64,000 bases of DNA from Alteromonas salexigens (GCF_025628895.1 NZ_JAOTJC010000004.1:300388-364387), one strand, 5' to 3'. Numbered from the stretch's first letter, positions 8,980 to 19,492 are shown. The notes: generated by a model from the letters alone, not told the origin. Made by a program: numbers and translations.

Positions 8980-9675
8980 GTGCGTCACTATCACCTGCTA
9001 ATCACGGCGTTACTGGTAACCATCACCCTGGGCCAGAGCGCGGCGGCTATGGACGCCGGCGAGTATTACTACATAATTGCTGAACGCTGCGAGATGCGAG
9101 GCCCCGAGGATCCTGAAGAGCGGGACAAGGTCACCCCGGACCTGCGTTTGTTCGATGTGGTGCCAGCCGGGATCAGCGATTACTACGTTAAAATGAATAC
9201 CGAAGCGTTGCGGGACTACGCACCCGAAGGTCAGGAATACTTAACTGATTTGGCCGTCAGACAAGCCTATACCGCAGGGACTGACGCGAATACCGATCAT
9301 ACCCACCACGATTTCATGTTGCAGCGGGAAGCCATCGACTTAGCCGAGCTTATTCGTACCTTGAATGTGTTTTCTCAGCGTCAGACTGCCCAGGGGTATT
9401 TTTATCGCCAGCTTCTGACCCTGCCCCACGGCAGCCACACCTTTAAAGCGGTCACCCGGGTGCGACTGACCGAGTTGGGCCAGCCTCAGCGGCTGTACCT
9501 GGCCGACTTTTCGTCACAGTATTATAAGCTGGATCAGGCCGGGCAGCCGGCGACGGAGCCGTTTATTGAAGTAGACCACCGGGCGGCGCTTACCCGTGCT
9601 ATTCACGAGCAGGGCAGCCCGTACGCACAGTTCACGCAGGATGGCGTGTGCGGAGAGAAGTGGCCCCGAGCTTAA
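8980..9675 (+). CDS. Exported protein of unknown function (231 aa)
   Basis: I do not recognise a family. The start is a GTG at 8980 with CGGAG seven bases upstream; the overlapping ATG at 8978 runs into a stop within a few codons. Residues 1-23 form a signal peptide ending QSAAA, so the protein is probably periplasmic. The mature part has exactly two cysteines, in AERCEMRG near its N-terminus and DGVCGEKW at its C-terminus, which could pair in a disulfide, and a histidine cluster DHTHHDF. It is rich in charged residues and has no membrane segment after the signal. Its stop overlaps the stop of the convergent ppiC gene by four bases. Confidence 0.75.
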   Translation: MRHYHLLITALLVTITLGQSAAAMDAGEYYYIIAERCEMRGPEDPEERDKVTPDLRLFDVVPAGISDYYVKMNTEALRDYAPEGQEYLTDLAVRQAYTAGTDANTDHTHHDFMLQREAIDLAELIRTLNVFSQRQTAQGYFYRQLLTLPHGSHTFKAVTRVRLTELGQPQRLYLADFSSQYYKLDQAGQPATEPFIEVDHRAALTRAIHEQGSPYAQFTQDGVCGEKWPRA

Positions 9676-9950
9676 TTACGATACAGGGTTTTAATCAGAT
9701 GGTAGCCGAACCGGGTCTTAACCGGCCCATGCACCTGTAACAGCGGCTTTTTAAATACCACATCGTCAAAGGCTTTTACCATTTGCCCGCGACGAAACTC
9801 GCCCAGTTCGCCACCCCGCTTGCCAGAGGGGCACAACGAGTGCTTTTTCGCCAGTGTCGCGAAGTTTTTCCCTTTATTTAACTGAACGAGCAGGTCTTTC
9901 GCTTCCCGCTCGGTTTTTACCAGAATATGTATGGCGGCTGCAGTAGGCAT
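9672..9950 (-). CDS. ppiC: Parvulin-type peptidyl-prolyl isomerase PpiC
   Basis: Small cytoplasmic cis-trans prolyl isomerase, 92 residues, a single parvulin domain that closely resembles E. coli Ppi[43 protein letters not shown] and the end [11 protein letters not shown]. The ATG at 9950 matches the family start; an in-frame TTG four codons earlier is possible but less well placed relative to the upstream GGAAA. It has no signal peptide or membrane anchor, unlike SurA or PpiD. Confidence 0.96.
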   Translation of the reverse strand: MPTAAAIHILVKTEREAKDLLVQLNKGKNFATLAKKHSLCPSGKRGGELGEFRRGQMVKAFDDVVFKKPLLQVHGPVKTRFGYHLIKTLYRN

Positions 9951-9991
9951 GGTCTTTTCCAACAGAGACTAAGGCAGCTATTGTATCTGAT

Positions 9992-10543
9992 TTAGGGTGT
10001 TTTAAGCAGCTTTTTGGCTTCCTCCGGCAATGCCTGCATCTCAATGGTCACATCAAATTTCGCGGCCTGTTCGGCAATCACGGCGCCCACATCCGCAGTC
10101 TTACCCTCGTCCCGTAATGTCATCACCACGGCGTCGAAGAAAGAGGCAAACTGGCCGGGGGAGACCACCAGCAGCAGCCGCGCCGGGGCGTCGGTGTTGT
10201 TATAAAAGCCGTGCAGGTTGCCCCGGGGCAAGGTGATCATTTCACCGGCATTCAGCGTGTGGGTGGTGTCAGCAGTAAAAAATGCGACCTCGCCTTCCAG
10301 CACATAAAAGAACTCATCTTCTTTGGCGTGCCGGTGGGGTGGCGCGCCTACGCTTTTGGCCGGAACCGCCAGTTCCAGTACTGCGGTGGCCGACTCAGAC
10401 GCGACACTGGTGACCAGTATATGGGTGTCGTGGCCGGGGAACGCCAGCCGGTTGTCGTCATTGGCCCGGCTGACATCATCGGGGTGCGCCACGCAGGGCG
10501 CGGCTACAATAAAAAGCAGAACTGCCAGAGTTGAACGTTGCAT
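9992..10543 (-). CDS. Exported cupin-domain protein
   Basis: A 183-residue protein with a signal peptide (residues 1-20, ending PCVAH) and one cupin barrel. The first cupin motif is clear: PPHRHAKEDEFFYVLEGEV, with two histidines and a glutamate as metal ligands; the second motif is LPRGNLHGFYNN. Substrate and reaction are unknown; cupins range from dioxygenases to binding proteins. AAGGAG six bases before the ATG at 10543 favours this start over the GTG one codon earlier. No operon partner is evident: ppiC starts 41 bases downstream. Confidence 0.85.
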   Translation of the reverse strand: MQRSTLAVLLFIVAAPCVAHPDDVSRANDDNRLAFPGHDTHILVTSVASESATAVLELAVPAKSVGAPPHRHAKEDEFFYVLEGEVAFFTADTTHTLNAGEMITLPRGNLHGFYNNTDAPARLLLVVSPGQFASFFDAVVMTLRDEGKTADVGAVIAEQAAKFDVTIEMQALPEEAKKLLKTP

Positions 10544-10599
10544 CACAGGCTCCTTCGAATGAGTGCCTATTCAGCATAGTGCAACTTTGTCAGGAATGA

Positions 10600-11037
10600 T
10601 CAGTTATTGGCGTGTCGGCGCGCGGCCTGAAAACCAAACCAGCCTGCCATGGCGCTGCAGGCGGTCAGAAATGTCCCCCAGACCCAGTCAACCAACATAA
10701 TAAACAGGGTGAACCCCTCCAGTATGCTGTAGCAGGTCAGGTTGTAGGCGCCATAACTGGCCAGCCCCAGTAAGGCGCCATCAATACCGGCGTAATGCCA
10801 CGGCTTATCGCGGTTGGCCACCACAGCCAGCACAAACACCACGCCGCCATAGAGTAAGTAAAACACCAGCCACGGCCAGGTGATGAAATGTTCACGCAAC
10901 ATGCCGTCCAGTTCGGAGGTGTACCAGGCATCGGCAATCCAGCCAAGCCAGAGTAAATCCATTACGCCAAAACACAGCAATATAGCCAGCATCGCCGTAA
11001 TGATGCTGGCAGCAAATAATTTGATGTTGGCAAGCAT
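10600..11037 (-). CDS. DUF2177-family membrane protein
   Basis: A 145-residue protein with four hydrophobic segments. Conserved features of DUF2177 are visible: MDLLWLGWIADAWY near the N-terminus, a central YLLYGGVVF, GALLGLASYGAYNLTCYS and a late VDWVWGTFLT. No function is established for this family. It stands alone, divergent from the molybdenum hydroxylase operon. Confidence 0.82.
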   Translation of the reverse strand: MLANIKLFAASIITAMLAILLCFGVMDLLWLGWIADAWYTSELDGMLREHFITWPWLVFYLLYGGVVFVLAVVANRDKPWHYAGIDGALLGLASYGAYNLTCYSILEGFTLFIMLVDWVWGTFLTACSAMAGWFGFQAARRHANN

Positions 11038-11403
11038 AGGTTACCGCTCCATGTAAAAGGCTTTCCACAGTGTGGCACGCCTCCGGGAATAATCACAGCA
11101 GGTATGTACCTGCCACCGCCGGCACCGGATCATGCAACCCGGTCAACATACAATGCCATGACCACCCATGCTGTGGCCTGCCACTACGCCTTAGTGGGCA
11201 CTTTTACTTATCAGGGTAAACCAATCGGGCCGGAGCGCGTAAAAGCAACACATCACCCTGCGCCGGGTATTCATCGCTATCGGCGCACCGCAACAGAAGA
11301 GCAGTGCAGTACTCCTGTTTAATTTGATGTTTGTTTTCTACTGCCTCTGGGTGCCGGTGCACTGCGCTGACGCAAGGGGCTGACATGAATTAAGGAATTC
11401 AGC
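11038..11403. other. Intergenic region upstream of the molybdenum hydroxylase operon
   Basis: 366 bases. It contains a 16-base inverted repeat GCAGGTATGTACCTGC at 11098-11113, a possible operator, and the ribosome site AAGGAATT before 11404. An open frame of 72 codons starting at 11104 has no ribosome site and low-complexity proline/histidine content; I do not call it a gene. No promoter hexamers stand out. Confidence 0.45.
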
Positions 11404-11901
11404 ATGTCCAGCATCACGATCAACCAGCAGGAGTACGCGCTCCCCAGCGATCCGCGCACGACGCTACTCGACTTTCTGCATCAAAATTTACAATTGTTCG
11501 GCGCCCGCAAGGGATGTGACCACGGCCAGTGTGGTGCCTGCACGGTGCTGGTCGACGGGGAGCGCATGAATGCGTGTTTGTTACTCACTTTCCAGTTAGC
11601 CGGCAAAGCCGTGGTGACCATTGAAGGGGTGGCAGACAACGATGACCTCCACCCGTTACAACAGGCCTTCATTGATAATGATGCGTTTCAGTGCGGATTC
11701 TGTACCAGCGGGCAGATATGTGCGGGTATTGCCGCCCAGCGCGAACTTCAGGAGCAGCGTCCGTCGGCGGTATGGTTTGATGCCTACTACACCCGGCTGG
11801 AAGATGTAAAAGAACGACTAAGTGGCAATTTATGTCGCTGCGGCGCTTACCCACACATTATAGAGGCTGTCACCAGTACCGATAGCACGCCGGAGGCCTG
11901 A
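11404..11901 (+). CDS. paoA: Molybdenum hydroxylase 2Fe-2S subunit (PaoA/YagT-like)
   Basis: Electron-transfer subunit of a xanthine-oxidase-family enzyme, 165 residues. The plant-type ferredoxin ligands GCDHGQCGACTVLVDGERMNAC and the second cluster QCGFCTSGQIC with GNLCRCGAYPH are all present. E. coli PaoA is longer because of a Tat signal; this protein starts directly with the ferredoxin fold (MSSITINQQEYALPSDPRTT), so the enzyme should be cytoplasmic. AAGGAATTCAGC precedes the ATG. The stop overlaps the ATG of the FAD subunit (ATGA), showing translational coupling. Confidence 0.9.
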   Translation: MSSITINQQEYALPSDPRTTLLDFLHQNLQLFGARKGCDHGQCGACTVLVDGERMNACLLLTFQLAGKAVVTIEGVADNDDLHPLQQAFIDNDAFQCGFCTSGQICAGIAAQRELQEQRPSAVWFDAYYTRLEDVKERLSGNLCRCGAYPHIIEAVTSTDSTPEA

Positions 11902-12923
11902 TGAAACCGTTTAGTGTATTTTCCTTACAGCACGCTGAGGATCTAAGCCAGGTCGCTTCGTTCAAACATAGCCGGTTTCTGGCGGGTGGCACCAACCTGG
12001 TAGATTTGATGAAACATCAGATCGAGCGGCCTGACCACATTATCGACTTATCCGGCTTTGATGAAGCCAACCAGATTACCGAGGATGACGGACGGGTAGT
12101 GATTGGTGCCATGGTGACCAACACCGCGCTGGCCGATTATGCGTATAAGCATCCCCGTTTATCTCTGCTGGCCCAGGCGCTGCTGGCCGGGGCTACCGTG
12201 CAGTTGCGTAACCGCGCTTCCACGGCGGGTAATCTGCTGCAGCGCACCCGCTGCTACTACTTTTATGACACCAGCAAAGCCTGCAACAAGCGTGAGCCGG
12301 GCAGTGGCTGTGCCGCCAAAGAGGGCTTTAACCGCATTCATGCCATTTTAGGCACCTCTGAACACTGTATTGCCACCCACCCGTCGGACATGGCCACCGC
12401 CATGGTCGCGCTGGATGCTCGGGTGCATATCTGTAACGCCGCCGGTGTGCGCCGGGAACTGCCGGTGCGTGAGTTATACACGTTGCCCGGCGACACGCCC
12501 CATGTGGAAACCCAATTGGCAGACGACGACCTGATCACCGCAGTCAGTATTGATACCGTCCCCCGCGGCACACATATTTATCAGAAGGTGCGGGACCGTT
12601 CTTCGTATGCGTTTGCGCTGGTTTCCGTTGCCTGCACCCTGCGTGTGAATGAGGGCGTGATTGACGAAGTAAGCCTGGCACTGGGCGGCGTGGCCCCCCG
12701 CCCCTGGCATGCGCACCAGGCGGAAGCGTGTCTGCTTGGCAATCCGCCCTCACCCGAATTGTTTGCTCAGGCCGCGGAGGCTGAACTGAAAGACGCCCGG
12801 AGCTATGGCGGTAACGACTATAAAGTTCCTGTGCTCAGACGCACCCTGACTCATGTACTAAACCAGGCCAGCGACCATCAGCGCGCCCACCCCAGTCACG
12901 AAGGAGCTATGTATGCCCGCTAA
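11901..12923 (+). CDS. paoB: Molybdenum hydroxylase FAD-binding subunit (PaoB/YagS-like)
   Basis: A 340-residue FAD subunit that passes electrons from the molybdenum site. FLAGGTNLVDLMK is the FAD pyrophosphate loop, and NRASTAGNLLQRTRC follows. The cysteine-rich insertion RTRCYYFYDTSKACNK, SGCAAKEGFNRIHA and SEHCIATHPSDMA is the feature that in E. coli PaoB binds an extra 4Fe-4S cluster, so this enzyme belongs to that subgroup rather than to ordinary xanthine dehydrogenases. It overlaps both neighbours: four bases with the 2Fe-2S gene and 11 bases with the molybdopterin gene. Confidence 0.9.
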   Translation: MKPFSVFSLQHAEDLSQVASFKHSRFLAGGTNLVDLMKHQIERPDHIIDLSGFDEANQITEDDGRVVIGAMVTNTALADYAYKHPRLSLLAQALLAGATVQLRNRASTAGNLLQRTRCYYFYDTSKACNKREPGSGCAAKEGFNRIHAILGTSEHCIATHPSDMATAMVALDARVHICNAAGVRRELPVRELYTLPGDTPHVETQLADDDLITAVSIDTVPRGTHIYQKVRDRSSYAFALVSVACTLRVNEGVIDEVSLALGGVAPRPWHAHQAEACLLGNPPSPELFAQAAEAELKDARSYGGNDYKVPVLRRTLTHVLNQASDHQRAHPSHEGAMYAR

Positions 12924-15129
12924 CGTCACACACAAGTCACAGGGAATAGGTGCCGCAATGAACCGGGTCGATGGGCGGCTGAAAGTAACAGGCAAAGCGA
13001 ATTATGCCGGCGACAGTCAGTTTGCCAGCCCGCCATTAATTGGTTGGGTGGTGGGCGCTGACGTTGCCAGTGGCACGCTGACCCACCTGGATACCTCGGG
13101 GGCAGAATCTCAGGAAGGTGTGCACGCCGTCATCACCCACCTTAATTCTGTTGAGCAGGCTCCGTTTGGCAGCCCCGAGGACATGGGCCGGTTCGGTCAG
13201 AGCCGGGCTATGCTCAACGACACCACCATACGCTATGCAGGTTTTCCAATAGCGATGGTGGTGGCAGACACCCTGGAGCAGGCCCGCTACGCCGCACAAC
13301 TTATAGAATTTACCATCACACCGGCGCCCATTAGCCTGCTAAGTGAGCACCAGGAAGCCCAGGTTGTGCCTGAGGATGATGATGGCGGTTACGACCCCGA
13401 TGCAGGGATTGGCAATATTGACGCCGCGCTGGCCGATCATCAGCGTTTTGATATGACCTATACCACGCCGAATCAGGTGTCGGCAGCAATGGAACCGCAT
13501 ACCTGTATTGCCAGTTATGATGGCGAGCAGCTTGAGGTGCAGGCCAGCGTTCAGATCCTGGCCAGTGCCGTAGACTGTCTGGCCTCCACATTTAAGTTGC
13601 CGGCTGACAAAATTCGCATAAAAAGCCCGTACGTGGGTGGTGGCTTTGGCTCGAAGCTGGGGCTACATAACGATGCGATTCTGGCCTGCATTGGCGCCTT
13701 GCAGCTGCAACGGCCGGTAAAAGTCGCCATGACCCGGCGTCAGGTGTTTCATAACGCGCCTCACCGGGGCAAGAGTATTCAGCACATGGCGCTGAGCGTT
13801 ACGGATGAGGGACAACTGGCCGGCGTCCGACATCACAGTGCCATGCCCATGGCCAAAGATTATGCGTTCGCCGAAGGCACAGGTGTCGCAGCACGGATCA
13901 ATTATCAGGCCGCCGCCATCGACAGCCAGCACCGGGTAAAAGTAGTCGACTCGCCCATGATTGATTCTGTCCGGGCGCCGGGAGACGCCATTGGTTCGCT
14001 GGCCTTTGAATCAGCCGTAGACGAGCTGGCCCGCACCCTGGATATCGACCCGGTGACCTTCCGGCGCAATAACATTGCACCGGTACACCCTATTACCGGT
14101 GCAGATTTCTCAACCAACAATCTTGACCGTTGCCTGCAGGAAGGCGCGGCACAATTTGGCTGGGACGAACGCACCTACCGTACCCGCGGCACCCGAAAGA
14201 ACGGCTTTGGTGTCGCGCTGGGAATGCGTATGAACATGATTGTGCCAAGCGAAGCCAGTCTCACCCTGCATCCGAATGGTGAGCTGGTGGTGCATACTGA
14301 CATGACGGATATTGGCACCGGCACCTACACCATTCTTACCCAAATTGTGGCGGAACATTTAAAGGTGGACGCCAACCGGATCACCATTGATTTAGGTGAC
14401 AGTAACTCGCCGACCTCCAGCGGATCAGGGGGATCGTTCGGCGCCTCCAGTGCGGGTACGGCGGTGCTCAATGCCTGTGAAGCCTTATCAGAAAAACTGT
14501 GCGAACTGGCCGGCCTCGCGCGGGGTAATTCGCTGGTGCAGCTGGCGGGTGACAACGTGATATTCGGTGAGGGACAAACCCAACAGCAGCATGCTGTCCC
14601 CCACTTACTGAACAGTGACTCCCCGTTAACAGTCACCGGCTCAGTCGCGCCGGATGAAGGTAACGACGAATATGTCCAGTACAGCAGCGCCGCCCATTTT
14701 GCCGAGGTGGAGGTGGATACCATTACTGGCGAGGTCAGGATCCTGCGTCAGCATGGTGCCTTTTCCGCCGGAAGGATACTTAACCGTAAAACCGCCGGAT
14801 CGCAGCTAAAAGGCGGCATGATATGGGGCGCCAGCTATGCCTTGCTGGAAGATTTACAACAGGATCCCCGCGACGGCAGCTTTGTTAACTGTGATTTTGC
14901 CGAATACCATATCGCGGTTAACCGGGATATCGGTGACATCACTTTACAGTTGATTGAAGAGCCAGATTACAAGGCCTGTAAACTGGGCAGCAAAGGCATT
15001 GGTGAACTGGGGATCACGGGTTCCGGTGCCGCCATCGCCAATGCAGTGTTTGACGCGGTAGGCGTACGGGTAAGAGATTTTCCCATCACCCCGGATAAAA
15101 TTGTAAAACAGCTATCAGAGACTCGCTGA
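12913..15129 (+). CDS. paoC: Molybdenum hydroxylase molybdopterin-binding catalytic subunit (PaoC/YagR-like)
   Basis: The 738-residue catalytic subunit, which hydroxylates aldehydes or heterocycles using a molybdopterin cofactor. An N-terminal a/b hammerhead (RVDGRLKVTGKANYAGD) is followed by cofactor loops SPYVGGGFGSKLG, SVRAPGDAIGSLAFE and GSGGSFGASSAG; the C-terminal GSKGIGELGITGSG carries the base glutamate of the family. Length and domain order match E. coli PaoC, an aromatic aldehyde oxidase; actual substrate here is inferred only. GAAGGAG lies 8-9 bases before the ATG. No XdhC/PaoD-type cofactor-loading gene follows within the window, although such a factor is normally needed. Confidence 0.92.
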   Translation: MPANVTHKSQGIGAAMNRVDGRLKVTGKANYAGDSQFASPPLIGWVVGADVASGTLTHLDTSGAESQEGVHAVITHLNSVEQAPFGSPEDMGRFGQSRAMLNDTTIRYAGFPIAMVVADTLEQARYAAQLIEFTITPAPISLLSEHQEAQVVPEDDDGGYDPDAGIGNIDAALADHQRFDMTYTTPNQVSAAMEPHTCIASYDGEQLEVQASVQILASAVDCLASTFKLPADKIRIKSPYVGGGFGSKLGLHNDAILACIGALQLQRPVKVAMTRRQVFHNAPHRGKSIQHMALSVTDEGQLAGVRHHSAMPMAKDYAFAEGTGVAARINYQAAAIDSQHRVKVVDSPMIDSVRAPGDAIGSLAFESAVDELARTLDIDPVTFRRNNIAPVHPITGADFSTNNLDRCLQEGAAQFGWDERTYRTRGTRKNGFGVALGMRMNMIVPSEASLTLHPNGELVVHTDMTDIGTGTYTILTQIVAEHLKVDANRITIDLGDSNSPTSSGSGGSFGASSAGTAVLNACEALSEKLCELAGLARGNSLVQLAGDNVIFGEGQTQQQHAVPHLLNSDSPLTVTGSVAPDEGNDEYVQYSSAAHFAEVEVDTITGEVRILRQHGAFSAGRILNRKTAGSQLKGGMIWGASYALLEDLQQDPRDGSFVNCDFAEYHIAVNRDIGDITLQLIEEPDYKACKLGSKGIGELGITGSGAAIANAVFDAVGVRVRDFPITPDKIVKQLSETR

Positions 15130-15313
15130 AATCGTTGTTAAAAAGTATTCTCGGGCGATAGACCTTGTAAGCTTGTTACCTGTGAATTGAAAAAGGGGGC
15201 TTTCGGAAAAACCGGGGCGTTGGCAGCAAGCGATTGGTCGCGCGCCGTAGCCGACTGCCAAATTAGCCCTGATTATTGTTTACTTTACGCAATACAGAGA
15301 TAGCATCAGAGCG

Positions 15314-15874
15314 CTACTTATTGGTAACCACCTGCTTTCCTTTTAAAGACACCGGCAACATAATGTGCGCGTAGGGGGTGTCACCCCACATTACATAAGG
15401 TCCGCCGGAGTTGGGGTCGGTAGGGATGCCTTGCAACAAATTTTTCGGCACAATAATCATGAGATGCGGCCCCGTTTCCACATAGTCTTCGGCATGCTTA
15501 TGGTTTGCATGATGCGGTGTGGCATTACTCACGCCAGAGCCCTTAGGCTCCCCCTGCAACATATACGAAATACCAATTCGGTCAGCCACAAAATCACTCT
15601 TACTGCCAATGGCTTGCATCATCTTCATCCAGGTTTCATCGTTGCACAGGGGTGCTTTATCACCTGGCATGGTATCGGGTAGACAGGTCCAATCGTTGGT
15701 ACCTTGTTTCAATAACGTACCATCGGTGTCAATTATCGTAGCGTTTTCGCTTATTGATGAGGGCGCCGCAGACATGGCGCGTTCAATTTTTGTTTGTTTC
15801 GATTCGTCAGCAATAGAGGATACCGGCAAGACAGCAGTGACGACGAGTGGCAGCACTATAGACAAGCTTTTCAT
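15314..15874 (-). CDS. Exported protein of unknown function (186 aa)
   Basis: I do not recognise a named family. A signal peptide (MKSLSIVLPLVVTAVLPVSSIA) directs it out of the cytoplasm. The mature part has two cysteines in a short tract (DWTCLPD and PLCNDETWM), a histidine-rich stretch TPHHANHKHAED and a repeated GPHLMIIV / GPYVMWGDTPYAHIMLPV pattern near the end. GGAAGGAATAATC before the ATG at 15874 is a strong ribosome site, which supports a real gene. It sits alone between the molybdenum hydroxylase operon and groEL, and its base composition is more A+T rich than its neighbours. Confidence 0.8.
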   Translation of the reverse strand: MKSLSIVLPLVVTAVLPVSSIADESKQTKIERAMSAAPSSISENATIIDTDGTLLKQGTNDWTCLPDTMPGDKAPLCNDETWMKMMQAIGSKSDFVADRIGISYMLQGEPKGSGVSNATPHHANHKHAEDYVETGPHLMIIVPKNLLQGIPTDPNSGGPYVMWGDTPYAHIMLPVSLKGKQVVTNK

Positions 15875-16195
15875 GATTATTCCTTCCTAGCGTGCATGGG
15901 CAATTCACAATTAAAGGTACTAGGACGGCATACTCCCCTACACAACACTTTTCGTTTTGCGAAGAGCTAATAGTGGGTGGAAGTAAGAGTATTACTTACA
16001 TTAAGAATATTGCAATGAGCGATGGGAAGAATAAGTCTTTTAATATGTTACCACTGCGACAGACTACCGTATGGATTAGTAAACAGACAGGCTTGCTGCA
16101 GTGCATAATTGTTACGACACCTAGTTTGTTGGTGCGGCTGCTGAGCACTGAATAGTGCAAGGTAAATGACAGTACGCTGCTGCGGCGAGTGAACC
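15875..16195. other. A+T-rich intergenic region upstream of the 186-residue exported protein
   Basis: About 320 bases with visibly lower G+C than the rest of the window. It should hold the promoter of the minus-strand gene ending at 15314. An 87-codon open frame on the plus strand has no ribosome site and no recognisable protein features. No RNA gene or repeat was seen. Confidence 0.4.
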
Positions 16196-16224
16196 AAAAA
16201 AAGGCGCTCCTAAGAGCGCCTTTT
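16196..16224 (-). terminator. Intrinsic terminator of groEL
   Basis: GGCGCTC, loop CTAA, GAGCGCC, with seven A on the left (a U-run for the minus-strand transcript) and four T on the right. It follows the groEL stop by about 25 bases and could also act on the other strand. Confidence 0.85.
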
Positions 16225-16248
16225 CGTTCAAGCAAATGCCTGGGTGGC

Positions 16249-17931
<1,683 letters not shown>

Positions 17932-18222
17932 TTATTCAACAATCGCCAGAATGTCGCTCTCGCTCAGGATGAGTACTTCCTGATCGTCCAGCTTTTCTGT
18001 TTTCACGCCGTAACCGTCGTTGAAAATAACGGTGTCGCCTACTTTTACATCCAGAGCTTTAACTTCGCCGTTTTCAAGGATGCGACCATTACCTACAGCA
18101 ATAACCTCACCGCGCGTAGATTTTTCTGCAGCAGAACCGGTCAGTACGATTCCACCAGCAGACTTGCTTTCTTGCTCTGCGCGCTTAATGATGACGCGAT
18201 CGTGTAAAGGACGAATTGCCAT
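17932..18222 (-). CDS. groES: 10-kDa co-chaperonin GroES
   Basis: Heptameric lid of GroEL. 96 residues starting [14 protein letters not shown], with the mobile loop [20 protein letters not shown] that contacts GroEL and the [11 protein letters not shown] region near the C-terminus. The ATG at 18222 is eight bases after AGGAG; an in-frame TTG two codons upstream is too close to that site. First gene of the groES-groEL operon. Confidence 0.99.
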   Translation of the reverse strand: MAIRPLHDRVIIKRAEQESKSAGGIVLTGSAAEKSTRGEVIAVGNGRILENGEVKALDVKVGDTVIFNDGYGVKTEKLDDQEVLILSESDILAIVE

Positions 18223-18342
18223 TTTCAAATCTCCTGAAAATTCAACTACTCAAGTCAAGTTTCGTTGTGTTTGTCGACGCACAATATTGTTCGCCGAATA
18301 CCTAGGAATGTCCGTTGCCGGACGTTAAATTGTTCTGCGAGG

Positions 18343-18375
18343 ATAAATGGGGGAGTGGCCTGACAAACTCAAGGG
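18343..18375 (-). promoter_or_regulatory. Heat-shock (sigma-32) promoter of groES-groEL
   Basis: On the minus strand CCCTTGA (18375-18369) is followed after 15 bases by CCCCCATTTAT (18353-18343). This fits the sigma-32 pattern CTTGAA-N11-15-CCCCATnT. Transcription should start near 18335, giving a leader of roughly 110 bases before groES. Confidence 0.88.
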
Positions 18376-18460
18376 TTTTTAGTGAAAAAAATGAAAAAAT
18401 TTTTCAATCGCGGGTAAGTATTTGAAAGATAAATATCGTTGCAGGCGGGGGCTGGCAGTC

Positions 18461-18480
18461 CGGGCGCGCATCGGCGCCCG
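18461..18480 (-). terminator. GC-rich hairpin after fxsA
   Basis: CGGGCGC, loop of six, GCGCCCG lies directly after the fxsA stop codon. There is no U-run, so it may be a transcript-stabilising or pause hairpin rather than an intrinsic terminator. Confidence 0.4.
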
Positions 18481-18487
18481 CCGTAAC

Positions 18488-18997
18488 CTATTTCAGCCGC
18501 TTGTTTGGGTCGTCCTGCTGAGTTTTATCATCATATTCGCCTTCAAAGACGTCGCCGTCGTCGGGTTGGTGACGCTGCCCGAAGGGATCTGAGGGGCCTT
18601 GGCCGAAGCCACCGGTCTGACCAAACTGTCCGGGAGTGACCACCCGCATTTTCAGGTGTTTCGATAATTGCGCCGCCAACAGATGCCGGCTGCCGGGAAC
18701 CACAAATAAAAAGCCAATGATGTCGGTGACAAACCCGGGGGTCACCAGCAGCACTCCGGCAATCACCAACAACAACCCTTCTACCATCTCTTTGCCGGGC
18801 AGTTCGTGTTGCTGCATTTTGCTTTGGGCGGCCTGGAGCGTCTGAAAGCCCTCACGGCGCACCAGATATGCCCCCACAAATGCGGTGATGATCACCAGGC
18901 CAATAGTGTTCCAGCCACCAATCAGCCCGCCCACCTGCACCAGCAGAGCGATCTCGATAATGGGCAATATGGCAAACAGTAAAAATAGTACGCGCAA
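18488..18997 (-). CDS. fxsA: Membrane protein FxsA
   Basis: Inner-membrane protein of the FxsA family, 169 residues. The N-terminus RVLFLLFAILPIIEIALLVQVG and the segments GLVIITAFVGAYLVRREGFQTL and VTPGFVTDIIGFLFVVPGSR match the family core; the C-terminal tail is glycine/proline rich then acidic (FGQTGGFGQGPSDPFGQ, DDGDVFEGEYDD). In E. coli its overexpression relieves exclusion of phage T7 by the F plasmid; its normal role is unknown. Gene order fxsA-groES-groEL is common in gammaproteobacteria. Confidence 0.95.
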   Translation of the reverse strand: MRVLFLLFAILPIIEIALLVQVGGLIGGWNTIGLVIITAFVGAYLVRREGFQTLQAAQSKMQQHELPGKEMVEGLLLVIAGVLLVTPGFVTDIIGFLFVVPGSRHLLAAQLSKHLKMRVVTPGQFGQTGGFGQGPSDPFGQRHQPDDGDVFEGEYDDKTQQDDPNKRLK

Positions 18998-19168
18998 CCT
19001 GATACCTCGCTGTGTCTTATTCCCCTCAATACATGGGGGAGAATTCGCTAATCACAATCATACGTACGTGTGAACAGGATCAACAGGCCTATCGCATCGA
19101 TAAATGGTTATCGTGATACACTCTTTTTTGAAAGAATACGTAGGACTGTCAGGTCTGTAGGAGCAAGT

Positions 19169-19492
19169 ATGACTGCAACAATTATTTTGTGTACGGTGCC
19201 GGACAAAAAAACCGGCGCGGCCATCGCCGCTAAACTGATTACCTCGCAAATTGCCGCGTGCGCCAATATGGGCGGGCCGGTGTCCTCGTATTATTTATGG
19301 GACGGCAAAATGCAGGAAGATGAAGAGTACCAGCTGATCATCAAAACCACCGCGCAGCGAGTGGACGATGCTTACGCCTGTGTGTGCGAACTGCACCCCT
19401 ATGACGTACCGGAATGGCTGGTTATTAACGAGGTGAACGGCAGTCAGGAATACCTGACGTGGATAAACCAGACTGTCACCCCCACGCAGTAA
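19169..19492 (+). CDS. cutA: Divalent-cation tolerance protein CutA
   Basis: Small trimeric PII-like-fold cytoplasmic protein linked to copper tolerance. 107 residues from the ATG at 19169, which has AGGAG seven bases upstream; longer in-frame starts back to 19070 lack a site and would add a non-homologous extension. Family features: ILCTVPDKKTGAAIAAKLI, QIAACANMGGPVSSYYLWDGKMQEDEEYQLIIKTT, ELHPYDVPEWLVI, and a closing YLTWI. It precedes dsbD by 15 bases, the usual cutA-dsbD pairing. Confidence 0.96.
   Translation: MTATIILCTVPDKKTGAAIAAKLITSQIAACANMGGPVSSYYLWDGKMQEDEEYQLIIKTTAQRVDDAYACVCELHPYDVPEWLVINEVNGSQEYLTWINQTVTPTQ

Noticed and set aside
11104-11322. 72-codon open frame upstream of the molybdenum hydroxylase operon
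   Set aside because: No ribosome site, low-complexity start, overlaps the probable promoter and inverted repeat.
15892-16155. 87-codon open frame in the A+T-rich gap before groEL
   Set aside because: No ribosome site, no protein features, and it sits over the likely promoter of the minus-strand gene.
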